Under the pieces are notes generated by a model. It had not been told where the DNA came from, made no database searches, and saw only the letters and a list, made by a program, of their open reading frames with translations. 64,000 bases of DNA from Prinia subflava (Eukaryota; Chordata; Aves; Passeriformes; Cisticolidae). The translations under genes were made by a program, and so were the position numbers. Below, piece after piece: positions 11,634-19,590 of the stretch (position 1 is the stretch's first letter; every line of letters starts with the position of its first letter). The DNA lies in contig NC_086283.1 in assembly GCF_021018805.1 (NCBI RefSeq), positions 63,070,182 to 63,134,181 of the forward strand, in the 5' to 3' direction.

Positions 11634-13429
11634 ATGGGCATACAGCTATCGGCTCCTCAAAAGAGTATATTAAAACAACTCCAGGACCTTTTAATTAACG
11701 TTAAAATTTCCAAAAGGCTGCAAAAACGTTTTGTTTGTTGGTTAGAACGTGAATTTACTGAAGCTGAATTGTTACAGATAGATACTGTTCCCTTTTGGGA
11801 TCACGTGGGTACTGTGATCACAGATAAAGTCCAAAATAATGATCACGCCGCTTCTGTATTTATCCCAATATTTTTGCAAGCTCGTAAACATCTTTTAGAG
11901 TTAAGCAAACCCAGCCAGGAGCAAAAACTTACCCCATGTAATCCTCCCTCTGATCCACCTTTATACCCGGGTTTACCTTTGTCCCGGGATCCTTTTAACA
12001 CAGACAGTTTCTCTCCGGATGAGCTCGGTGGGGGGGCAGCGGCGGCCCGGGACTTCTGCCAGGCTGCAGAGCCCCTGGGGGACCCTCTCCACGTGGCAGA
12101 TAATAATGGCGGCTGCCATGTGCCCCTACCTTCCCCCCACGACCCCTTCCCCCCCCACCCTCTCCCCCTGCCCCCGCCCCCACCCCATACCCCTGTGCCA
12201 ACCCCTGCTGGCCTCCGGCAGCCCCACCCCACCCCTCCTCCCCCTGCCTCCTTCCCCGCTGTTGCGGCGGCTCAGAGGGGGCCGGCCCCTCCTCCCCCTG
12301 CCTCCCCGGCAGCAGGGAGAGGGCTGCCCCCCCCACCCTGCACGGCCACGGCGGGGGGTATGATTGCCACACGGCGGGGGGAGGGGGACAGCCTGGGTTG
12401 CCCAGCCAGCACGGAGAGAGCATGCCTCCTCTCCCCAACTCCCAAGGGACTGCAAACGTAGTAACTTCAGCGTCCCCGGGCACAGGGATAGCAGCAACAG
12501 TTTCCAGACCCTTGGCACATGCAGATGAACACATTTTCTCTGTTGCTCCTGTTACATATGTAGGTAGAAGGCAAGGTTCTAGGCAATACCAGCCACTCTC
12601 TTACCAAGACAAGAAAGAACTATGCAAAGTACAACGTGAGTTTGGGAGGGACACTCCCATCTTTAAAGGGATGTTTAGAGCCACATTTGATTCTAATGAA
12701 ATGGTTCCTAGTGATATTAAGGACTTATTCAGATGTCTGTTATCTCCCTCAGAGTATGATCTGTGGGACAATATGTGGAAAAGAGCTTTAAGAACAATTT
12801 TACAGGAGATTCAGCAAAACCCTAATATGGCTAAGGACACTGAAAATAATGATATTACATTTGAACATCTGTGTGGTGAAGGTGCCTGGGCTTGCCCCGA
12901 AAAACAAACCTGAGTATTATCCAAACCAATTTTACTTAGGATTAGCAATGTTGCAGAGAAAATGTTTTATCAGCTACCATCAAGGGAAGGGAAAGGAAGT
13001 TATGTCAATGTTAAACAATTTGCTACGGAGAATTTCTTACAGTTTGTTGATCGTCTGAGGACACAGGTGGAACACCAAATACCAGATCCCGTGGTGCAGG
13101 CAGAGCTGATCAAAGAGATGGCTCAAAGAAATGCTAATGAGACCTGTCGTAGAATTATCCTCAGTCTCCCCTTGGACCCTCCACCTACTCTGTCCCAGAT
13201 GATAGAAGCTTGTTCCAGACGGGCAGAAATGTTCTGCACATCTGAAAGACATCCTGGAACAACACACCCACAGCATACAGCCCCTGCAGGACCACACCCC
13301 AGCAGGCCACCGATGCCACCAGACCAGCTGCAGCGCATCATCTGCCTCCGCTGCAAGAAACCAGGACACTTCGCCAGATCCTGCCCCCAGACGCAGAAGC
13401 AGAAGAAATCCCACAAACAAAAAAACTGA
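11634..13429 (+). pseudogene. gag: gag (matrix, proline-rich region, capsid, nucleocapsid), frame-disrupted
   Basis: gag encodes the structural polyprotein that assembles and packages the particle. Frame A (11634-12461) starts with ATG-Gly, a myristoylation start, and gives a matrix domain of about 95 residues. It then holds a PPLY late-domain motif (codons at 11955-11966) and a long Pro/Ala/Gly-rich stretch. The capsid then continues in another frame (about 12390-12910), beginning in GC-rich homopolymers and ending at a TGA at 12911-12913. A short third-frame stretch bridges to 12962, after which the capsid C-terminal domain with its homology region, and nucleocapsid, run open to 13429. Nucleocapsid has one CCHC zinc knuckle (CX2CX4HX4C at 13343-13384). 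The breaks are a net one-base change somewhere in about 12100-12390 and a compensating pair near 12900 and 12957. All lie in or beside homopolymer runs, so real decay and assembly error are both possible. Confidence 0.88.
13420..13426 (+). promoter_or_regulatory. gag/pro -1 ribosomal frameshift heptamer
   Basis: A-AAA-AAC in the gag frame is followed directly by the gag stop TGA (13427-13429). The pro frame is exactly -1 relative to the last gag frame. The same heptamer is the gag/pro slip site of mouse mammary tumour virus. Downstream structure was not computed. Confidence 0.85.
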
Positions 13430-14295
13430 ATTTACAGCGCGTGCCCGCTGTTGATACTACAACGCACAAAGATATAAATGTAGCGGGACTCACATTGGCA
13501 AAAGCTTCTCTCTTAAAGAAAAAGGGGGGGGAGGGCAGGTCACGGGGTGTGGAGGTGCAGAAAAATGTAAATGTTAAATGCTCAACTAACAAGGTTTGGC
13601 AGCCACTTGGCCGTTTTAGACTTGTAACTACCAAAGGTTTCCATTTCAGATCTACTGAGTGGATGGTTATAACAGTTGACCTGTCTAACATCTCACAGGA
13701 CCTGACGGTTTACCACATGGGATTGGACAGTGAGTATTTTGTTATTGGGGACACGGCACACACACCTTTGGAAATTGAGATAGCTCCCATGACCATAAAA
13801 GGAAAAATAATAGGCCTCATGTTGTTGGCTCGTTGTATGCACCCACCCTTTTATCTGGTAGCAGGGCAAATTCTTGCCCAAGCCATACCGGTTCCAGCAG
13901 AGGTCACAGCAGACGGTAAATCACCAGAGGTCTACTGGACAGAGGTGGTGGGGGAACCTAAACCCTCTATGATGTGCAACATTATTTGTGGACAAGAGCG
14001 CCTCCTAGTGGCGGGGGTGCTCGACACGGGAGCTCAGGTTACCGTACTGCCACAAAGCATGTGGCCTTCGAACTGGGAATTAGAGCCGGTGGCAGGCAAA
14101 CTTCAGGGCATAGGAGGAATCTCAATGGCAAGGATTTCGAAAAACGTGGTGCAAATTGAGGGACCTGATGGAAAGGTGGCGAATGTCCGTCCTTTCGTAG
14201 CAGATTATAAGGCCCCACTGTGGGGGAGGGACACCATGTCTCAGTGGGGAGTCCAATTGGTCATTCCTAAAACACCCCAGGATTTTTGCAAGTAG
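13426..14295 (+). CDS. pro: pro: protease with N-terminal dUTPase-like remnant
   Basis: pro is translated by -1 frameshifting from gag, so it has no start codon of its own; the frame is open from the slip site. Counting from the GTG at 13441, residues 1-165 occupy the place of the betaretroviral dUTPase. They retain only echoes of that fold: GLDSEY near residue 97, reminiscent of motif 3, and GQILAQ near 140, reminiscent of motif 4. The glycine-rich C-terminal motif is absent. The aspartic protease follows: the active-site triad is LDTG-A (Asp at 14023-14025, residue 195), with a flap region GIGG near 225 and the conserved GRD near 263. It would cleave the Gag, Gag-Pro and Gag-Pro-Pol precursors as a dimer. 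The frame ends at TAG 14293-14295, overlapping pol by ten bases. The protease motifs look intact; the dUTPase is probably not catalytic. Confidence 0.9.
   Translation: MNLQRVPAVDTTTHKDINVAGLTLAKASLLKKKGGEGRSRGVEVQKNVNVKCSTNKVWQPLGRFRLVTTKGFHFRSTEWMVITVDLSNISQDLTVYHMGLDSEYFVIGDTAHTPLEIEIAPMTIKGKIIGLMLLARCMHPPFYLVAGQILAQAIPVPAEVTADGKSPEVYWTEVVGEPKPSMMCNIICGQERLLVAGVLDTGAQVTVLPQSMWPSNWELEPVAGKLQGIGGISMARISKNVVQIEGPDGKVANVRPFVADYKAPLWGRDTMSQWGVQLVIPKTPQDFCK
14280..14286 (+). promoter_or_regulatory. pro/pol -1 ribosomal frameshift heptamer
   Basis: G-GAT-TTT in the pro frame lies three codons before the pro stop and matches the GGATTTA-type pro/pol slip site of mouse mammary tumour virus except for its last base. 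pol is open in the -1 frame directly from here. The overlap is only a few codons, which fits a frameshift product. Confidence 0.8.
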
Positions 14296-17003
14296 CCACT
14301 GTGGAGCGCCCTACCCAGAAGTTAAAGTGGTTGGAAAACACCCCCAGATGGGTAGCACAGTGGCCTTTGAGCAAAGAAAAGCTCAAGGCGCTGGAAAAAC
14401 TCGTGGAAGAGCAATTGGCTCAGGGACATATTGTGGAGACAACAAGCCCCTGGAATTTCCCGATCTTTGTGATAAAGAAACCGGGAAAGGACAAGTGGAG
14501 GTTGCTCCATGATCTAAGAGAAATTAATAAAATAGTAGAAGACATGGGGCCCCTCCAACCAGGGATGCCCACTCCAACAATGCTCCCCCGAGATTGGAAA
14601 TTGGCTGTCTTAGACATCAAGGACTGTTTTTTCCAAATTCCATTGCACCCTGAAGATGCCCCTAGGTTTGCCTTCTCAGTTCCCACTGTCAATAGACAGG
14701 CCCCAATGAAGCGTTATCACTGGAGTGTCCTTCCCCAGGGTCTCAAATCGAGTCCTTTCATATGCCAACAATATGTAGCCTCATTACTGTCTCCAATACG
14801 TGCACAGAGAAAAGAAGCCATCATCCTTCACTACATGGATGATGTGCTAGTGTGTGGCCCCAATGACTCTATACTCCAACACATGCTTGACCTAGTGGTT
14901 AAAGTTTTAACCTCTGCTGGATTTCAATTACAGGAGGACAAGGTTCAAAGGATGCCACCTTGGAAATACCTGGGCTTGCAAATCAGTGCAAGGACTGTTG
15001 TTCCACAGAGCTTAGAAATTGGTTGCAATCCAAAAACTCTAGCAGATCTCCACTCCCTGTGTGGGTCTTTGAATTGGGTAAGACCCTGGTTAGGCCTCAC
15101 AAATCAAGATCTAGAACCCCTCTTCAATTTATTGAAGGGGGAGAAGGAGCTGACGTCTCCCAGGGAGCTGACCCCAGAGGCAAAGACAGCAATCGAAAAG
15201 GTACAAAAAGCCTTGTCAGAGAGACAGGCTCACCGGTGTGAGCCAAAGGTGCCTTTCCAGTTCATTGTTCTAGGAAAACTGCCACACCTGCATGGTTTGA
15301 TCTTTCAATGGATCGAGGAAGAGAGAGATTCACTGTTGATAATAGAGTGGGTTTTCCTCTCCCACCAAAGATCCAAGACCATCACAGAGCCACAGGAGCT
15401 GACAGCGCAGCTGATTCGGAAGGCCAGGGTAAGATTGTGTGAATTGGCAGGTTGTGACTTTGCATGCATTCACCTCCCGGTCAGACTTTCAGAGGAGGGA
15501 AAGAACTCTCCTGAGAGATTGACCAAAGAGATGTTTGAGCATTTGCTGCAGAGTAAGGCCAGTCTCCAATTATCTCTGGACAGCTACAGGGGACAAATAT
15601 CAGTCCATGCCCCGTCCCACAAGTTGTTCAATGAGGAATTCCACCTCATTCCTCATGAGAAAAGGAGTCGGAGACCACTCAAAGCTCTCACAGTCTTCAC
15701 AGACGCATCGGGGGCTTCAAACAAGTCCGTCATGACTTGGAGGAACCCACGGACTCAGCATTGGGAAGCTGATGTTGAGTTTGTGGAGGGATCCCCCCAA
15801 GTGGCTGAACTGGCCGCAGTGGTAAGAGCTTTTGAGAAGTTCTCAGAACCAATCAATTTGGTAACTGACTCTGCCTATGTGGCAGGAGTAGTGTCCAGAG
15901 CGGAGCAGGCTGTGCTCAAAGAAATAGAGAATGAACATCTCTTCAGGTTGCTTTCAAAGCTAATCTATTTGGTTTCTCATCGACAGCACCCGTTTTACGT
16001 GATGCATGTGAGGTCACACACTGATTTGCCAGGTGAGATCGCAGAGGGGAATCGCCAGGCAGACTCCCTTGCTGCACCAGTTGAAAAGGCACATCTCCCT
16101 GATGTCTTCCAGCAGGCAAAACTGAGTCACCAACATTACCATCAAAATGTGCCAGCCCTGATCCGACAATTCCAGCTAACACGGAGCCAGGCTCGAGCCA
16201 TTGTAGGTACCTGTCCGAACTGCCAGCTCCAAGTCATGCCATCAATGGGCATGGGAGTTAACCCCAGGGGCCTGGGCAGCTGTGAGGTATGGCAAACAGA
16301 CATCACACACATTCCTAGTTTTGGTCGCCTCAAATATGTTCATGTGAGCATTGACACATATTCAGGTGCAGTGTATGCCTCTGCCCACGCAGGAGAAAAA
16401 TCCATACATGCCAAGCAGCACCTAGTGCAAGCCTTTGCAGTGTTGGGAATTCCAAAAACAATCAAAACTGATAACGGCCCAGGGTATGTGTCCAAGGAGT
16501 TCCTAGAATTTGTCCAGCAGTGGGGAGTGGAGCATAAAACTGGCATCCCTCACTCCCCCACAGGTCAAGCTGTGATCGAGCGTGCACACCAGACGCTCAA
16601 ACAGGTTCTGGCTAGGCAGAACTCCTCGGCTTCGTGGATGACACCACAGCAGAAGCTCTGCAAAGCCATGTTCACCATCAATTTTCTGAACTGTTCATTT
16701 GAAAACATGAGTCCACCTGTGGTACGTCATTTTAATAGTGGTGATCAGTTTAAATTGTCTCAGCGTCCACCGGTTTTGATTAGGGATCCTGAAACTTGGG
16801 AAACCAGAGGTCCCTATGAGCTTGTGACCTGGGGTCGTGGCTATGCATGTGTGGCTACTCCCTCAGGCCCTCGGTGGATTCCCCAGAAGTGGGTGAAACC
16901 TTTTGTCCCCAAAAATCCAGCTCCAGCAGAAGGGGACGAGAAGCAAGTGACTGATGCTTTGAAGAGAAGACGCCGCCGGATGGAAGAGAAAGAACCTCCT
17001 TAG
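14286..17003 (+). CDS. pol: pol: reverse transcriptase, RNase H, integrase
   Basis: 905 codons, open throughout, made by a second -1 shift; the first in-frame codon is TTG, so no independent start is implied. Reverse transcriptase occupies about residues 15-260: first catalytic Asp in the LDIKDCFFQIPL block, LPQG, and YMDD at 183-186. A connection region follows. RNase H (about 465-600) keeps D473, E508, D528 and D593 of its D-E-D-D set. Integrase begins near 605 with a zinc-binding HHCC set (H615 and H619, C643 and C646). Its catalytic core is D672, D729, E765, giving D-x35-E between the last two. The C-terminal SH3-like part contains a tryptophan-rich WIPQKWVKP. The last residues are basic. 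These enzymes copy the RNA genome and insert it into host DNA. Every catalytic residue I can check is present. The sequence type is beta-like; TAG ends it 100 bp before env. Confidence 0.95.
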   Translation: MQVATVERPTQKLKWLENTPRWVAQWPLSKEKLKALEKLVEEQLAQGHIVETTSPWNFPIFVIKKPGKDKWRLLHDLREINKIVEDMGPLQPGMPTPTMLPRDWKLAVLDIKDCFFQIPLHPEDAPRFAFSVPTVNRQAPMKRYHWSVLPQGLKSSPFICQQYVASLLSPIRAQRKEAIILHYMDDVLVCGPNDSILQHMLDLVVKVLTSAGFQLQEDKVQRMPPWKYLGLQISARTVVPQSLEIGCNPKTLADLHSLCGSLNWVRPWLGLTNQDLEPLFNLLKGEKELTSPRELTPEAKTAIEKVQKALSERQAHRCEPKVPFQFIVLGKLPHLHGLIFQWIEEERDSLLIIEWVFLSHQRSKTITEPQELTAQLIRKARVRLCELAGCDFACIHLPVRLSEEGKNSPERLTKEMFEHLLQSKASLQLSLDSYRGQISVHAPSHKLFNEEFHLIPHEKRSRRPLKALTVFTDASGASNKSVMTWRNPRTQHWEADVEFVEGSPQVAELAAVVRAFEKFSEPINLVTDSAYVAGVVSRAEQAVLKEIENEHLFRLLSKLIYLVSHRQHPFYVMHVRSHTDLPGEIAEGNRQADSLAAPVEKAHLPDVFQQAKLSHQHYHQNVPALIRQFQLTRSQARAIVGTCPNCQLQVMPSMGMGVNPRGLGSCEVWQTDITHIPSFGRLKYVHVSIDTYSGAVYASAHAGEKSIHAKQHLVQAFAVLGIPKTIKTDNGPGYVSKEFLEFVQQWGVEHKTGIPHSPTGQAVIERAHQTLKQVLARQNSSASWMTPQQKLCKAMFTINFLNCSFENMSPPVVRHFNSGDQFKLSQRPPVLIRDPETWETRGPYELVTWGRGYACVATPSGPRWIPQKWVKPFVPKNPAPAEGDEKQVTDALKRRRRRMEEKEPP

Positions 17004-17059
17004 AGGTGGATTCCTTCTGGCAGAAACAGGAACCTTTTTAACATGTTTTAAAAAAAATG

Positions 17060-17077
17060 TTTATTTTTCCCTTCCAG
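17060..17077 (+). promoter_or_regulatory. candidate env splice acceptor
   Basis: A pyrimidine-rich run (TTTATTTTTCCCTTCCAG) ends in AG at 17076-17077, 26 bases before the env ATG. It pairs logically with the leader donor at 11233. Confidence 0.6.
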
Positions 17078-17103
17078 AGAAAACCTACCTCCCACTCAAC
17101 CCT

Positions 17104-18459
17104 ATGATGAACCCCATCCAAGTTGTCATCCTGCTAATGCTGAACAGTCTGGCAGCTGCATGGATCATCCCTCAACCACGTCAGAACGTCTGGGTAACCC
17201 TGGCACAGACACTTCAGCAAGAAAACATATGTTTGTCCACTGCAGCAGCTAAGAATCCTATGTCTACCTGTCTGGTAGGAATTCCCTTGCAGGCTGGAGA
17301 ATTTCCAGCAGGCTTGGACAAATACAAGTCCAATGAAATTCCAGAGGCACACACCCCACAACCAGACAAAGATCATCAAAAGCAAGGTGTGTTCGCCATG
17401 AACCCCTTAGCAGAATGGGTGCAGGGTTTGCCCAGGGTAGCTCATGAACCCCAGGAGTTAGAACTATTGGGTTCCTCCCCTGCCACATACTGCATCCAGT
17501 TCTCTATCATCCCAATACCCCGTAACACTGACGAGTACCACCTTATAAAGCAGTTCCGGGGAGAATTTACTGCAAAGAGGTGGTGTCATAATATAAGCCA
17601 CATTGCACCAGACAACCCATCTCACTCCAAACCCAGAAGCCTCCCTAGAGGATTGTTCTTGGTTTGTGGGGATCGGGCATGGGCAGGAATTCCATCCCGG
17701 CTTTTCGGAGGGCCATGTACCATAGGGCGATTGTCCGTGTTGACACCGAACCAAACTTTAATTCGTGAATGGACACACAAAAACAAATCGGCTGACAAAA
17801 TTCAAAAAAGGAGTGCTGCCAATTTGGACCCAAATTGTAATTCAGACATTTTTCATTGGGCAAAGTCAAAAAGAGTTGCTGTATCCCTGTTTCTTCCGTG
17901 GGTAGCAGCAGCCAAAGCTCTAGGTGAATTGGGCCACCTAGAGTGCTGGGTGGTCAAGCAGGCTAATTTAACATCCATCGCCATCAGCTCCCTCCTAGAA
18001 GACGAGGAGATTACCAGACAGGCCACCATCCAGAACCGTGCTGCGATCGATTATCTCTTACTATTGCATGGACATGAATGCCAGGAATTTGAAGGACTCT
18101 GTTGCATGAATCTGTCCTCAAAGGCTCCAAACATCCATGCTGCCCTCCGAAGCATGAACAACATGATCGGACAAGTGAAGCAAGAATCAGAAGATTGGAT
18201 CAAGGAACTGTTCAAGGGCTGGGGATTCACTGGGTGGTGGACTTCTGTAGTCAAAACAATTTTGTTACTTTTTGTTATCCTTTTCCTTGTAACCATAGCA
18301 TTCGGGATCCTACGCTGTTTGATTTTCAAGGCTATTAATGGCCTCATATCATCTACCTCAGAAGTCAACCATATAGAGTTGGCAAATCTAAAGCGATCTG
18401 GTCTCCCTACCAACCATAAGTGGTGGGAAAACCCACACTCCGTGTCAAACAGAATTTGA
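17104..18459 (+). CDS. env: env: envelope glycoprotein, alpharetrovirus-type transmembrane subunit
   Basis: 451 codons, ATG start (a second ATG follows at once), expressed from spliced RNA. Residues 1-20 form a hydrophobic signal peptide. The surface subunit runs to a basic cleavage site KIQKR (232-236), about 215 residues, short for the family, with six cysteines and three N-glycosylation sequons. The transmembrane subunit starts at S237. Cysteines at 245 and 281 are its 9th and 45th residues and bracket a hydrophobic internal fusion loop, the arrangement known from avian sarcoma/leukosis virus. CX6CC lies at 326-334, preceded by the conserved heptad and immunosuppressive-type region. Two further sequons follow. 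The membrane span is about 385-403, with a cytoplasmic tail of about 47 residues. The envelope mediates receptor binding and membrane fusion in this family. The frame is uninterrupted. Receptor use cannot be inferred. Confidence 0.93.
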   Translation: MMNPIQVVILLMLNSLAAAWIIPQPRQNVWVTLAQTLQQENICLSTAAAKNPMSTCLVGIPLQAGEFPAGLDKYKSNEIPEAHTPQPDKDHQKQGVFAMNPLAEWVQGLPRVAHEPQELELLGSSPATYCIQFSIIPIPRNTDEYHLIKQFRGEFTAKRWCHNISHIAPDNPSHSKPRSLPRGLFLVCGDRAWAGIPSRLFGGPCTIGRLSVLTPNQTLIREWTHKNKSADKIQKRSAANLDPNCNSDIFHWAKSKRVAVSLFLPWVAAAKALGELGHLECWVVKQANLTSIAISSLLEDEEITRQATIQNRAAIDYLLLLHGHECQEFEGLCCMNLSSKAPNIHAALRSMNNMIGQVKQESEDWIKELFKGWGFTGWWTSVVKTILLLFVILFLVTIAFGILRCLIFKAINGLISSTSEVNHIELANLKRSGLPTNHKWWENPHSVSNRI

Positions 18460-18484
18460 GAATTTCTCTCTGTATCTTTTTAAA

Positions 18485-18500
18485 CAAAAAAAGGAGGAGA
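18485..18500 (+). other. polypurine tract
   Basis: AAAAAAAAGGAGGAGA directly precedes the 3' LTR TG and is the expected plus-strand primer. It is wholly purine, with an A-run then GGAGGAGA. Confidence 0.85.
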
Positions 18501-18826
18501 TGTTACATCCCCCTGGGGAAATGGTTTCTTCTCCCTCAGGGACCCCTGGAACTCCTGTCATGTAGTCTGACCCTTCCTTCCCCTTCTGACCCCATTGGCT
18601 GTGTGCCAGCTTGCCCCTCCCTCAGAAACCCTGAGAAAAAGACCCCTGTCCCCCAGGAGCCCTCTCTCTCTCCTGGGACATCATCCTGGAATAAAGATAT
18701 CTGCAGCAAAGAAAGGGTGAGAGCCTCTTTTGAATCCTTATCCTGTCTTTCTTGATATAATCCTCCTAGGCCTGAGAAGGGCTGAGCTAGCTGAGACCCT
18801 TGAGGGGAATAAGGAGGAAAATATCA
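18501..18826 (+). repeat. 3' LTR of the provirus
   Basis: 326 bp, TGTTACATCC to AAATATCA. By eye it matches the 5' LTR at every position except the third base (T at 18503; A at 10685). AATAAA at 18690-18695 would end the proviral transcripts. Confidence 0.95.
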
Positions 18827-18832
18827 GCCACT
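18827..18832. repeat. target-site duplication GCCACT, right
   Basis: Exact copy of 10677-10682, immediately after the 3' LTR. Confidence 0.93.
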
Positions 18833-19175
18833 CTTAAATAAATACACACATAATAAAGTGTTACATTTATTCTATTTTTTTTACCACCATTATGATGTTC
18901 TTCATCTTTGTGTGATTTTCTGTGAGATGTCATACCAAAAGGAAAACAGAATGGAATGTTGAGTGACCTAGGGTTTCTTGTATTTTAGATGAATACAGAG
19001 CTGTTTTGGTTATTTGGGGTAACAGAGTGTAAGACCCATTACTTTTGAAGAGAACAGCAATGAAATTAACTAAATTTCTTAGGCCTCTGTATATAGCAAC
19101 ATAAAAGGTACTTTTAATTTTAGGTTTGATACGTAAGTTTCTGCATGTGTCTCCTTAACTTTCAGCCTCTCAAGG
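18833..19175. other. non-coding flank
   Basis: AT-rich host DNA between the provirus and a CR1 fragment. Nothing is recognised in it. Confidence 0.6.
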
Positions 19176-19590
19176 TCATAGAAATAAAGATGGGCTTGGG
19201 CTGGAAGTAATCTTAAAGATCATCCAGTTTCAGGCCAGGCACGGGCAGGGACACCCTGCACTAGGTGAGGTTGCTGAGAGCTGCACACAGCCTGGACTTG
19301 AACAGTTCCAGGCACTGGACATCCACAACTTCTCTGGGAAACTTGTGCCAGTGCCTCACCTCTCATACAGTGAAGAATTTCTTCCTTATATACAGTCTAA
19401 ATGTACTGCTCTGTCAGTTTGAAGCCATTCTTCTTGTCCTATCACTACACACCCTTGTAAAAAAACCCTCCCTAGCTTTCTTGTAGCGCACTTTAGGTAC
19501 TGGAAGGTGCTGAAGCCTTTTTCTCTCCAGACTGAGCAGCCTCAATTAGTTTAGCTGGTCTTCATAGGGCAGCCTGTCTTCACAATTCTG
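19176..19590 (-). mobile_element. CR1 LINE 3' end, antisense
   Basis: Read on the - strand this is the terminal part of CR1 ORF2 and the 3' untranslated end. On the + strand the landmarks are 'tcatagaaataaagatgggcttgggctggaagtaatcttaaagatcatccag', then 'gacatccacaacttctctgggaaacttgtgccagtgcctcacc', 'tgaagaatttcttccttatatacag', and 'agactgagcagcctcaa'. It is 5'-truncated and diverged. Confidence 0.9.

Larger units (their letters stand above)
10683..18826 (+). mobile_element. endogenous retrovirus, near-complete provirus (beta-like gag-pro-pol, alpha-like env)
   Basis: An 8144-bp provirus in the order LTR, primer binding site, leader, gag, pro, pol, env, polypurine tract, LTR. Both LTRs are 326 bp and differ at one position that I can find (10685 A versus 18503 T). 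The 6-bp duplication GCCACT flanks it. The separate pro frame, the two -1 slip sites (AAAAAAC, GGATTTT), a lysine-tRNA-like primer site and the form of the matrix region point to a betaretrovirus-like body. The env transmembrane subunit has alpharetrovirus architecture. pro, pol and env are open and gag is split between frames. LTR identity argues for recent integration in evolutionary terms. Whether it is fixed, expressed or able to mobilise cannot be told from sequence. Confidence 0.96.

Noticed and set aside
11843..12534. Several open frames on both strands over gag
   Set aside because: Shadows caused by stop-poor GC-rich sequence; only the gag frames carry retroviral motifs.
14322..14692. 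Short frames overlapping the start of pol
   Set aside because: Shadows of pol on other frames and strand, with no motifs of their own.
10683..18826. Calling the whole provirus an alpharetrovirus
   Set aside because: In alpharetroviruses protease is in the gag frame with one gag/pol shift; here pro is a separate frame with two slip sites, so only env is alpha-like.
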